A DNA stretch of 64,000 bases from Rhabditophanes sp. KR3021 (Eukaryota; Nematoda; Chromadorea; Rhabditida; Alloionematidae): assembly GCA_963281155.1 (NCBI GenBank), contig CAUJLY010000001.1, positions 7,936,001 to 8,000,000 on the forward strand, written 5' to 3'. Each line of letters starts with the position of its first letter. The first letter of the stretch is position 1. The notes beneath the pieces are model-generated. The model saw nothing but the letters and a program-made list of their open reading frames with translations, was not told where the DNA came from and did no database searches. Made by a program: the position numbers and the translations under genes. Positions 54,474 through 64,000 of this stretch are shown piece after piece.

Positions 54474-57400
54474 TTAATCTTTTTCACTGGCGGATTCTTC
54501 TTCTTCCGAGTCATCTTCAGCCTCTTTAAAGTAACAACTGTTGTGTTTTGCTAAAATCCTTAACAATGGCCGTAATTTTAACCACCATTGCTCCAATGGG
54601 AGTCTGTGTTCAAAGTCCGTCTCACGAACTAAATCTTTGACTGGGGTGAATTCGTACTTTCTGCCTCTTAAACCTAGCAATGTGCAGGTTTCATCTGTTG
54701 TAGCTGTTTTCTCGTTCGTGTCAGGGTGAATTGTCAAATTCATCTGTTCGAATAGATGATTTACTGCCTTTGCAGCTAATTTGGTTCCCATATTTCTGTC
54801 GAATGGAGAAGGAGAGTTTCCTTGAATGGCATGGCCTAACACATTTGATCTTGTTGAAAAATAACCAGCACCTTCTTCGTTAAACAGTTTCATTACAAAG
54901 TCGGTGGTATAGTTTTTGTTTGCCTTTTCATTTCTTATGATCAGGTATCTTTGGATGCCCTTTTCCATTTTACTTTTGATTACTTCAAAATGAATTTATT
55001 ACTTCAAAAAGAACCCACAATCACTTACCTTCACAATCATCTTTGACATCGGAGATGTTGAATTTTTCCTCGAAGATATAAGCATTGTCAGCTCCAGAAG
55101 CGAGTGCCGACAGTGTTGCCAAGTAACCACAATGGCCACCCATTACCTTTAAAAAGCACAAAATTATATAATTATTGAGCAAATATATTTTCTTACTTCC
55201 ACAATAAAAACTCTTCTTTTCGTGCCAGTGGCAGATTGCTTAATTTTGTCAATCAAAGAGCAGATCTCATTCACCGCAGTATCACATCCTAAGGTAAAAC
55301 TTGTTCCGGGTATATTGTTACTAATAGTACATGGAATCACACAAATAGGAATTCTAAAAGGAACAAATTGCTCTCTAGCATCATTCAAAGCAAGTGCGGA
55401 TGAGTAAGCTTCAAAACCTCCCACCATTAATAATGAATGGATGTTAAACTTTTCTAATTGATCAGCGATTTTTTTGAAATCTTTTGCTGTAGGGACTTGC
55501 TTTTGTGTTCCTCTAAAAATGGTTAAATTAAAAATTAAAGTCTTCTAACTTACAAGAAAGATCCCCCTTTTCCAACCCAATTATTAACTGATTGCCAAGA
55601 CATTTGAACAAATTGTCCCGCAATCAACCCATCAAAACTATCATGAATAGCAAACACATTGCAATGATGGTGATGGCCCATTCTGACGAAAGATCTTACA
55701 GCAGCATTCATGCCCCCAGCAGGTGCTCCGATATTCATGACAGCAATATTGTAGGTCATTGGTGCTTTCAGATGCAAGTCATTCATCTTGGGAGTCTTCA
55801 TTTTTGTGAGTAAACGATAAGTTTCGAGATTTCTTTGGAAAGAACGTCCCCTGAGTTTGACAGCTAATTCGAAGTCTTTAACTTCCATAGCATGTTGGAC
55901 GTTTATGGTTCTTTCGACGCACTTCATCAGAGGTACACGAACCATTTGATTTCCGTCAATTGAGATGACACAAGGTTCTGATTCTCTGGTCATTTCCATT
56001 AAAGCTAACACTGCCTCAGCTCCCATTCTGCAACCTAGCAACCTGTCAAAGGCGGATGTGTTTCCACCTCTTTGGATATGACCAAGACAGGTAGTCCTAG
56101 TGTCGTAATTTAACTTCTCAGTAATTGTATTCTTGACTAATTCAGCTGTGATAGCATTTCCTTCCCTGTCAATAGCTCCCTCCGAAACAATCACGATATT
56201 AAGTCTTTGTCCATGACTGCGTTGTTGCGCCAGCTTCTTGCACAAAACGTCTGGCCAATTGACTGATGGGGGCCATTCGGGAATAAAGCAAAAATCAGCT
56301 TCAGAAGCCAAAGCAGCAACTAAAGCGAGATACCCACAATGTCTTCCCATCACTTCAATTACAAAAGCTCGTTGATGAGATTGAGCAGTTGAAGTCACAG
56401 CATCCGTAGCTTCAATAATTCTCTGCAATGCGGTGTCAGTCCCGATAGTCATATCAGTTCCGCAAAAATCGTTATCAATAGATCCAACCAACCCAACGAT
56501 ATTAATATTAGCATTATTCCTGGCTTGTTCAATAGTAATCTTATTAGTATCCAACAACTCCTTAACAAGACTAGGATACTCAACTCTAAACGTAGCTGCA
56601 CCGGTCAATGAACCGTCCCCACCGATTGAAACTAAATTAGTGATGTTTTTGTTGATCAGATTAAGACAAGCAGCCAGACGGCCTTCTCTTTCGCGGAAAG
56701 CTTTGCAACGAGCTGAACCGATGATTGTTCCACCTTTTTGGATGATGTCGGAAACACTATTCCAGTCAGCTAGAACGGTAATCAAAGTATTAATTAATAT
56801 TAATGGGACGAGTGTTTTGTATATTTTTAACAATTACGTTAAGTTATGTATATTGTACCAATATTAGCTATTATTCTCTTTACGTGTAATGGCTTATGAA
56901 GATAGAGGTGGGAATCTTAGTGACCCTGGGGTTCCAGCTGTCTAAATCGACTACACGACAGCTTCTGCCATCCTAACTACTAGGAACTACATGAATGATA
57001 ATACTGGAGTAGATGGCAATCAACAATTGGGAGTTAGCACATCCTAAAGGAGATTACTTATTCCATACGTTTTTTCCTAAAAGACTGCAAATTGTGACTC
57101 GGGAAGCTCTTTTGTGAAATAGTCTCTCTAATGTTCCCATAGAAAAATGATGAAGTCGCAGAATTAATTTCCCATGAACTCTTCTTTTAAGCCCTAATAT
57201 TGAAGTTGAATAGGGATCTATTTGATTTTATACCATATCATTTTCCCCCATTTTTATTTAGTAAATTTTTCCCTTTCAAAATATATTTTACCTTCTTTGA
57301 TGTATTCGGCACCGTCGACCATTCCTTGGTAGCCTTCATAGATGAAGAAGACTTGACAGCCGAGGTAAAGACCCATGCGGACTACTGATCTGACGGCAGA

Positions 57401-57613
57401 GTTCATTCCTGGTGAATCCCCACCGGACGTGAAGACTGCCAAGGCCTTCCCCGCATACTCATTCCGAGCAATAATCGAACCTTCTCTACCTAAAGTCGGT
57501 ATCAATGAGTCCTTTCGAAACATAGACATCTTAGATTGTCTGCAAACATTTGGCAAAGGTCCTAATTCATCTTCCATATCACCTTCAACGTTACTTAAGT
57601 CGATTTCATCCAT
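54474..57613 (-). CDS. ATP-dependent 6-phosphofructokinase
   Basis: Five exons: 57613-57292, 56769-55554, 55512-55197, 55146-55029 and 54982-54474; 826 residues, the normal length for the duplicated eukaryotic enzyme. The catalytic N-half keeps [63 protein letters not shown] and [13 protein letters not shown]. The regulatory C-half keeps [36 protein letters not shown] and [14 protein letters not shown]. It phosphorylates fructose-6-phosphate to fructose-1,6-bisphosphate, the committed step of glycolysis. The tail is acidic ([14 protein letters not shown]). Intron 1 consists almost wholly of repeat copy B. C. elegans has two paralogues; which one this matches is not clear. Confidence 0.96.
56770..57270 (-). 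mobile_element. 500-bp intronic repeat, copy B (introner-like)
   Basis: This is the inverted partner of 2063-2562. It fills all but about 20 bp of the 522-bp first intron of the phosphofructokinase gene. On the gene's sense strand it begins aaaaatttactaaataaaaa and ends cgttctag, where the final AG is the intron's acceptor. Differences from copy A are scattered single-base changes plus a small change near the aaccccaggg segment. No coding capacity was seen. Confidence 0.85.
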
Positions 57614-60158
57614 TTCCTATAAGTAATAAATGCATTAGACACACTTTCCTATATGTTAATTGCTTTTATATTAAACGAGACTACTTACTACATTTTACCT
57701 TAGAGTGTAGTTAAAAATAAAAGAAACAAAATCAGGGAAATCTCTTTAGTGGGAATTAGACTAATTTCTAAGTTGACTTATATAAAATATTACTGCTATG
57801 CACATGAATTAAATTAGGGAAAGCCTCTAATAAATATAATAAAACAAAAATCAACTTAATGCAGTCATAAAATGAGCTTTACTCTGACCCAAATATAAAT
57901 AAAAGACAAACCAAAGTAAGTATCATCCACATTTACATAACCACAACTCTCTCTTCTATAAAGTGCCATCAAATTAACCAAAAAATATAGGCAAACATTT
58001 TGAGGAAAGCCAAATTGTGTAAAGCTAAAAATATCTGCTCTCTATGTTTTCTTTTGCCAAATTAAAGTTATATATTTTAAATATTTTAGAGATTGGCACG
58101 TACAGCCTTAAGGCCTCTCTTTTTGTGACGAAATATTATGTGTTTGGAATAAAAGCGTTAGTGATGTTATCATATGATTGGAAAAAGAGGAGAATAAGGT
58201 AGAGGAGTTATTTTTTGTATGTAATTTGTTTAAATGTAATGAATTTATTTTGGTCGAACTCAAATTTACGTTTGGGACAATTTTTGTTTTTGATGTCACA
58301 TGCATTTAATGGTAAACAAAAGATATTTTATTTATATATGAATATATCTAATTGTTGCCTGACACTTTTTATGGTGTTTTTAGTACTTTTTGAAAGCAAA
58401 CAAAACTAAGTGTGTAAAAGCCGTTTGGTCACACCACAATTGATTCAATTTACAACAATTCTTAGTATCTATATAACACAACAAAAGTGAGGTTCAATGT
58501 GTAAGAAAATGTGTGTTTTACTCAAGACATAAAAACATTTATTGACTACACTCAAAAAACAAATATAAAATACTCGGAGTACTCGAAAATATGAATCAAA
58601 AATAATTCTGCATTAACTTAACTTTTATCGACAGCCTCAAGGCGACTTTTCGATTTAGATATGTAATTGATTAGGTTGAAGGTAAAAGTATTTGATAAGC
58701 GGCAAGGATCAGACGGTGATTGATGAGTTTTGTTTATTGCCTGGTATGTATTCTTTTTATTATTGAAGATTGACCTTCGGGATGTGACAACATTTTATAT
58801 ACCATTTTTTTGCGAAAATAAGCGGGAATTTGTTTATGGAATAAAGATCGTCATCAATAAGACTTGAAGCTTTATATAAAATTTGAAGCTATTAATAGAG
58901 TAAATTGACACCAAAAAGTGTTTCATCCAGATAAGTCACGACTTATTGGAAAAAGTATCTCCTTAGCAAAATTATTTTCACAACCGCAAAAGCCTTCATT
59001 ACGTATTTAGAGAACGATATCACATTACTTCGTGCATGTGCTATAAATTACAAAATATGTGCAAATTAAACTTTAAATTAAGTTAAAGTACGATTTCCTA
59101 ACGAAACAGTTTAAAACTATCTAACAATCAACACACACCTATCTCAAACCCCAAAACAACCTCTCTCTCTCATTGAAACATCTGCTGGTCATAACGTCCC
59201 ACCAAAAAATGTGCCCGTTCACAACTTCCCAATCAAATATTGAAAATGCAATTAAAAAACCATTACCATCTTATAAATAAATAACCATTCCTAAGTCTTT
59301 TGTCATACATTCACAATATGTTGTCTCCTACTATCTGTAAATACAAACAATTTTATAGAAATTAATGTTCCATATCATTGCTGATACGAAAAAGCGTGTA
59401 TTAAAATAAAATGTCACTTTTGTCATATATTTAATATTGATTCTGATGCACGGTCATCTCCCTTTCTATTAGTTAATATAGAAAGTATATCTTTTATGAG
59501 ATATCAAGCTAGTTGATTAAGTTTGGATGGATTATGTGGAGAGATATCAAGCTAAAACGTCACTTTTGTTAACGTAGTTATCAAAAGATAGCTAAAAATT
59601 TATGCAATGTCAGAACCAAATTTGTAAGTATCAAATTCTTATTTATATAGGTTCAACCTTGATTTTGACATATTTAAACGAAGATATCTACTTCCTTGTT
59701 CCTGCCCTTTTTTTAATATCTCATGATTTTATTTAAAAGATAAATTTTCTCTGTTTTCAAAATAAATAATACGTATTAATCTGCAAAAAAACGTCCTTAT
59801 TCAATCCCACATTTATTTTAATAATCAAATGCGTGTGTATATGTCTTTGGAAAATTTCATGCCACATTAACCATTGTTTTTCAGTGAATTTGTTATAGCA
59901 ACCAAAAAATAAAATTTATATTCATTCAAACTAAAAGAATTTATTTTTACTAAATTTAAACCAGAAGAAATATTTATTTATATTATAGCATTGAATTTTG
60001 TGGTATGTGTTTATTTGTTCAAGTAACTAAAATGTCTTTGGATATTACCTGTTAGGATAAACCTTTGAGCTATCATATTTGTTTTTGAACCAAAGACACG
60101 TGCCACTGCCTATTGTTTTGTTAGTTTAGAGGAAGGTGTATTCTTATTTGAATTAATA
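57614..60158. other. Intergenic 2.5 kb, no gene seen
   Basis: The region lies between the divergent phosphofructokinase and LRR-protein genes and is AT-rich. A gttagtttag acceptor ends at 60129, about 30 bp before the LRR-protein ATG, and may be a spliced-leader site. Confidence 0.45.
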
Positions 60159-62054
60159 ATGGAGTTACAATGGTTTGAAGACGAAATAGGGCGATTTGAT
60201 GAACATATCAAATATTTGAATCGAGTTAATTGTGATCTGCCCCGATCTTCGCAGGACATGCCCTCTTATACTTTGGATGAATGGAAGCAACTTGAGCCCG
60301 AGAAAAAGGCAAAGGTAATTCAAATTATTGAAAAGCTAGCTATTCCGCAAAGACTTCCTAAACGAATATCAATTAATAGAAACGAACAATCAACTTTAGT
60401 TTGTATAAATGATATGCTGAATGACAAGAAATTAAATAATCTAATGTTTTTCGACAGAGGACACTCTCATCGTTCTAACTTATTAGATAACTTTAAAACT
60501 TTATCAAGTGAATTGTCGCAATCTATAGCTAATCAAACCAAGTTTTACCGGTACCATCTAAATGAGGTGAATGTAAAGTTGATTTATGATATTTATTCGA
60601 TATGTGGTCAAATTAACGATTTCCCACAGCTTATAGGAACACCATCAATGCAACAACAAATAGGCACTTTGAATCCAAGTGATTTCCATGGAACTTTCAA
60701 AATTCATTTATATGTAATGGGTGGAATAGTCAAAATGAAGGATTTGATTGTCAGATTGTCTGTTCCTCTATTGATAGAAAAGTTGTTGAGTTTATGTAGA
60801 AATGTGTTTTGGTTGCAAGTGGTTGAACCTTCCAAAAATGAGTTTCAGACCATTGAGGAGATTGAAAGAATTCACAAGGAATTTAGATTTGCTTTCAATT
60901 CTTTTAAGTCAGATCAAATTAGAAGGATTAGTTTCAATCAACAGTATGGTCTTTTTTATACGTTGAAGTATTTTGATGTGGAAGATAGAAACTTTTTGGT
61001 TAATCTACCTAAGCTAGAGGAATTGGTTATTAACTTGTTTAAAGGTTCCTTCTGTGAAGTCGATTTTGCAGGAAGGCAAAATAATTTAAAAGAGTATATA
61101 CGATTGTTGGAGTTGTTTAAATCAAAAATTCAGGCTAGTAATGTCAAAACAATAACAATCATCTTGAAAGAAAGAATAGAATCTCCAAATGTAAATAAAT
61201 TAACTAATATACCATCAGTAGGTCTTTTATTTTGGGAAATGCTTAATTCACTTAAAATCAAAATAGGAATTTATGCAGATCATTTCGGGAGTTTACCTTT
61301 TTATGAAAATTATCTTTTTTACGTTGAAGGGCCTCTGAATTTACATTTTAACAAAGTGTCATCAAATGAAATAATGTTGTTTCAGTATTTGGATGATAAT
61401 GACAAGTTGAGGAATGTTGAAAGTGTGACGATACAAGATTTTGGATATTCAATAGAGTCAGACCATAGTTTTTTGGTTAATTTATTAGTATTTTGTAAAG
61501 TTGGTACAAACTTAAAGAAATTAACAGTGAAAGCCAGTGCGAATTCAGATTCGGATAATCAAAATTTTATTTACTTTAACCTACCAACGAATATCGAAGA
61601 ATTAACTTTATTCGGAATAAAAATAGTTGATGACAAATGGATGGCAACCATATCAAAGAAGTACCCAAAGCTAAAAGTCCTAGCCCTGGACTCTCTCCAA
61701 TTCGACTTATTAGACGTCACCACCATCTACTCCAACTTCCCTTCCCTCCAAATAATCTACCACAACTGTTCCCACCACAAATCCCAAATCATGTACCCTT
61801 CTACCATCAAAGCTTTAATCATCGAGTGCAAATGCCTTCAAAGCGGATCCATCTTCCCAAGACAAACCCAATTTATTCCCAAATGTACTTGTACTTTACA
61901 ACAACCAGGAACAACTTTTAAAAATCTCCTCCGTTTAAACAACCCTCGTTATAGAAGTAAATTTTATATTTATTACAATGATAAAGGTTATTGGAATTCT
62001 TTTATCAAATTTCATCCTTCATTTATGTGGTATGAGAGGTTTGATTTTATTTAA
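60159..62054 (+). CDS. Intronless leucine-rich-repeat-like protein, unknown
   Basis: Single exon, 631 residues, no signal peptide or membrane span. The N-terminus is helical and charged (YTLDEWKQLEPEKKAKVIQI). From about residue 230 there are irregular leucine-rich repeats: LPKLEELVINLF, NLKKLTVKA, LPTNIEELTLFGIKI, YPKLKVLALDSLQF, FPSLQIIYHN. The layout resembles divergent F-box/LRR proteins, but no clear F-box motif is visible. A cysteine patch (IIECKCLQ ... PKCTCTLQQ) lies near the end. The last 350 bp is much more C-rich in codon use than the rest. A 1.9-kb uninterrupted frame in an intron-bearing genome suggests a lineage-expanded or retro-derived family. Confidence 0.65.
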   Translation: MELQWFEDEIGRFDEHIKYLNRVNCDLPRSSQDMPSYTLDEWKQLEPEKKAKVIQIIEKLAIPQRLPKRISINRNEQSTLVCINDMLNDKKLNNLMFFDRGHSHRSNLLDNFKTLSSELSQSIANQTKFYRYHLNEVNVKLIYDIYSICGQINDFPQLIGTPSMQQQIGTLNPSDFHGTFKIHLYVMGGIVKMKDLIVRLSVPLLIEKLLSLCRNVFWLQVVEPSKNEFQTIEEIERIHKEFRFAFNSFKSDQIRRISFNQQYGLFYTLKYFDVEDRNFLVNLPKLEELVINLFKGSFCEVDFAGRQNNLKEYIRLLELFKSKIQASNVKTITIILKERIESPNVNKLTNIPSVGLLFWEMLNSLKIKIGIYADHFGSLPFYENYLFYVEGPLNLHFNKVSSNEIMLFQYLDDNDKLRNVESVTIQDFGYSIESDHSFLVNLLVFCKVGTNLKKLTVKASANSDSDNQNFIYFNLPTNIEELTLFGIKIVDDKWMATISKKYPKLKVLALDSLQFDLLDVTTIYSNFPSLQIIYHNCSHHKSQIMYPSTIKALIIECKCLQSGSIFPRQTQFIPKCTCTLQQPGTTFKNLLRLNNPRYRSKFYIYYNDKGYWNSFIKFHPSFMWYERFDFI

Positions 62055-62073
62055 ATAAAGCATTTATTATTAG

Positions 62074-63524
62074 TTAAGAGAAGGGGTTCAAGTTTTTGGA
62101 GGAAGTAGAGGAGAGAAGGAGATTTGAAGTGTGATGGGTGGGGGCATTTGAGGTGCCGTCGAAGAAGAAGTGAAGGTCTTCGAAGAATTGTTTCTTTCCG
62201 GACAAAGGGTCTTTTTTGCAAGGTTCATTTGGTGAGAGCCAAAAGTTGGGATCTGATTGAGAGATGAAAGGGTTGTTGGTGAATGAAGCGTTTGTTGATA
62301 GAAGATTTGAAAAGGGGTTGGTATAAATATGTTTATCCTCTGCTTTCTTTTCTTCCCTTTTGAAGGGATTGTCTAGACAAGTCGTGGTATTGGCGAAAGC
62401 ATCTACTTTCTTAGCAAAGTTTCCATCGGCTGAATCAAATGTTGCTTCATTTAACTTTTGATCGTGTTCGGCTATGCCATACAAAGTATGTGATTTTTGT
62501 TTGTAAGTAAATCCATTACTATGATCGGAGGGTGGCGTGTCAAAGGGAGAAGCTTCGATCTTATTGTTTACATCCTCAAAAGGATCATTATCAAAGACTT
62601 GATCAAATCCAGCTGATGCAGGCAACTTAGTTTGAACTGTTGGGAAATTAAACATCGAGTTAGAATGAGACAACAACTTGACTGGTTTATCTGCTGGCAA
62701 AGGAGGTCCGAATATCTTGTCGAAATCGTCAAATAACGAATTTCTGCCCTTTTTAGGATCTTCGACTGCTAATATGCCAGACAAACTGTAACTTGATAAG
62801 GGGACTACACTACTTGGATACATCAAGTTAGAGGCATTTACCCTGGGAATAGCACTTCTTTGAACAGATGATGAATTATTGGATGGAGGCCCACTGTAAC
62901 AACCACGGCAATGTTTGAATCCACTAAATTTATGGGTTTCGGAAGGAAGTTGGTGAGGTTCATTGGCCCCTATTATAGTGGTTCCTCCTCGTGGAGCTGA
63001 ATACCACATCCTTTTTTCGTATTTAAGAATTAGATGATCTTTTAGAGATTGGATGTTTATTGGTTGTGGGAATGGCTTGACTCCTTTAAAAAGTGACAAA
63101 TAAACATTTTTATTCCATTCATTGCCTCTTTTACGAAGGAGGTCTAGTTCCGGAATAGTGAAAGTTGACATTGAAATTGATTTGACGCGATGGGGAGGTG
63201 TTAAGCCTCTTCTAAAAATATTTTTGAAGCGCAAATAAGTATGTATAATTAGCATTTACTTACAGCAAACCCGAACAATTCATACAACAAAAAGTGCCTT
63301 GAGTCACATTCACATAGGTGGGACCTCTCTGCCCGCATTCTGAGCAATATTTATTAGTAGGTATCTTGGCAAGTTCTCTTTAAAAGGAGTTATTAATATA
63401 AAGATGTCATTACTAACCTCACAGCTTTACACAATTCCTCCTCCTGAAATCGTTTATCGTCCAAAGTCAACTGATGAGCTGATTTAGACGCCGTCATAGA
63501 CGTTAATTGTGATGGCGAATACAT
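62074..63524 (-). CDS. AGFG (HRB)-type ArfGAP with NPF motifs
   Basis: Three exons: 63524-63418, 63377-63264 and 63211-62074; 452 residues. The ArfGAP zinc finger is complete across all exons: NKYCSECGQRGPTYVNVTQ, FCCMNCSGLLRGLTPPHRVK, then SISMSTFT. The four cysteines are in place, and the Arg that serves as catalytic finger lies in LLRG. Wording around the finger (GQRGPTYVNVTQGTF, LRGLTPPHRVKSISM) is characteristic of AGFG1/2 rather than other ArfGAPs. The C-terminus carries several NPF or DNPF motifs (DNPFED, DNPFKRE, TNPFSN, NNPFIS, LNPFS), which bind EH domains of endocytic adaptors. A role in clathrin-coated vesicle sorting is expected from the family. Confidence 0.92.
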
Positions 63525-64000
63525 TTTTTATCAAATTATACACCCTAAAATGTAAAAATAAGTAAAACTTGGTATATGAGTGTGAAAAAATCTTTCAAAT
63601 TAAATTATGTAAGCCAAAAGACTAATGAAGTGCTTGTAGACAAATTTGACCAAATAAAAATAGAAGCATATGTGGTAGTGGTTTTGACATGACGTAAAAT
63701 TATCTATATTCCCTCTAAATGGATTAGTTCATTTAAATATTTTTAAAAAGAGTCTTATCTATTTAATTATTTTAAAAAATATATAGTGAATAGATTTTAA
63801 TGAAGTTAAGTCTATTTTTTATGCATAATAAATATAAATGATGAGGGAATACATTTTAGTTTTGATCTTTTTATTAGATATTATGCAAAAAAGTGAAAAT
63901 GTAAACATAGTAATAAAACATCCCTATTTGACATGTCAAAACATGGTTTCATATCAAATATAATAACAAAAGTGACTTTTAAAGAGGATAAGAAAATGTA
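63525..64000. other. AT-rich flank at right edge, no gene seen
   Basis: Upstream of the AGFG gene; nothing was recognised. Confidence 0.4.

Noticed and set aside
56769..56833. Apparent hydrophobic N-terminal extension of phosphofructokinase ([13 protein letters not shown]...)
   Set aside because: This is translation of the repeat-filled intron; the phase-1 join from the exon ending at 57292 gives the correct [10 protein letters not shown] sequence.
1..64000. CRISPR arrays, bacterial operons or prophage
   Set aside because: No regularly spaced repeats, ribosome-binding sites or phage genes were seen; intron-containing animal genes run throughout.

Overview
The window is nuclear DNA from a nematode. 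The evidence is an flp-18-type FMRFamide-like neuropeptide precursor, a transthyretin-like secreted protein, a many-module EB cysteine-rich protein, a Reeler/ShK protein, a nematode-type secreted lipase, a nuclear hormone receptor with a CRSCNAFFRR P-box, short AT-rich introns with (t)ttnag acceptors, and pyrimidine-rich AG acceptors a few bases before several start codons (candidate spliced-leader sites). The sequence is AT-rich. A clade IV (Strongyloides/Rhabditophanes/Panagrolaimus-like) origin is plausible but not provable here.

Layout. 0-4.6 kb: 3' part of a very long EB-module secreted protein whose second intron carries a 500-bp repeat. 6.6-7.4 kb: flp-18-like gene. 8.5-10.5 kb (-): BPI/LBP-fold lipid-binding protein. 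13.2-15.1 kb (-): p47/UBXN-2 followed after about 200 bp by a TMEM186-like mitochondrial protein, a possible operon. 15.8-16.7 kb: ribosomal protein S2. 17.0-18.3 kb (-): a small cysteine-rich secreted protein and an Iwr1/SLC7A6OS homologue. 20.4-21.9 kb: sphingomyelin synthase with a small TA-flanked transposon in an intron. 22.8-24.2 kb: GDP-D-glucose phosphorylase. 25.3-26.7 kb: Reeler + ShK protein. 27.9 kb: tRNA-Asp. 29.3-29.6 kb (-): a short chromodomain protein. 31.4-34.2 kb: three orphan membrane/secreted proteins. 34.7-40.0 kb: a run of short, TATA-driven secreted-protein genes, including four intronless neighbours, three sharing a C-terminal module of about 90 residues and one sharing only its second half. 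41.0-41.8 kb (-): lipase. 43.8-47.0 kb: SWEET transporter, WBP4-like splicing factor (-), RRP1-like nucleolar protein. 47.6-49.8 kb (-): nuclear hormone receptor, then 4.7 kb of apparently non-coding DNA. 54.5-57.6 kb (-): ATP-dependent phosphofructokinase whose first intron is almost entirely a second, inverted copy of the 500-bp repeat. 60.2-62.1 kb: intronless leucine-rich protein. 62.1-63.5 kb (-): AGFG-type ArfGAP.

Most genes are unrelated housekeeping or secreted-protein genes, as is usual in a nematode chromosome arm. Two parts stand out. One is the 36-40 kb cluster of paralogous secreted proteins with fast-changing N-terminal halves and a shared C-terminal module that I do not recognise. 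The other is the pair of near-identical ~500-bp intronic elements, 54 kb apart, both ending exactly at a splice-acceptor AG. Two genes (flp-18 and the BPI gene) are each interrupted by a one-base shift in a short A run; assembly error is the simplest explanation, but a real lesion cannot be excluded.
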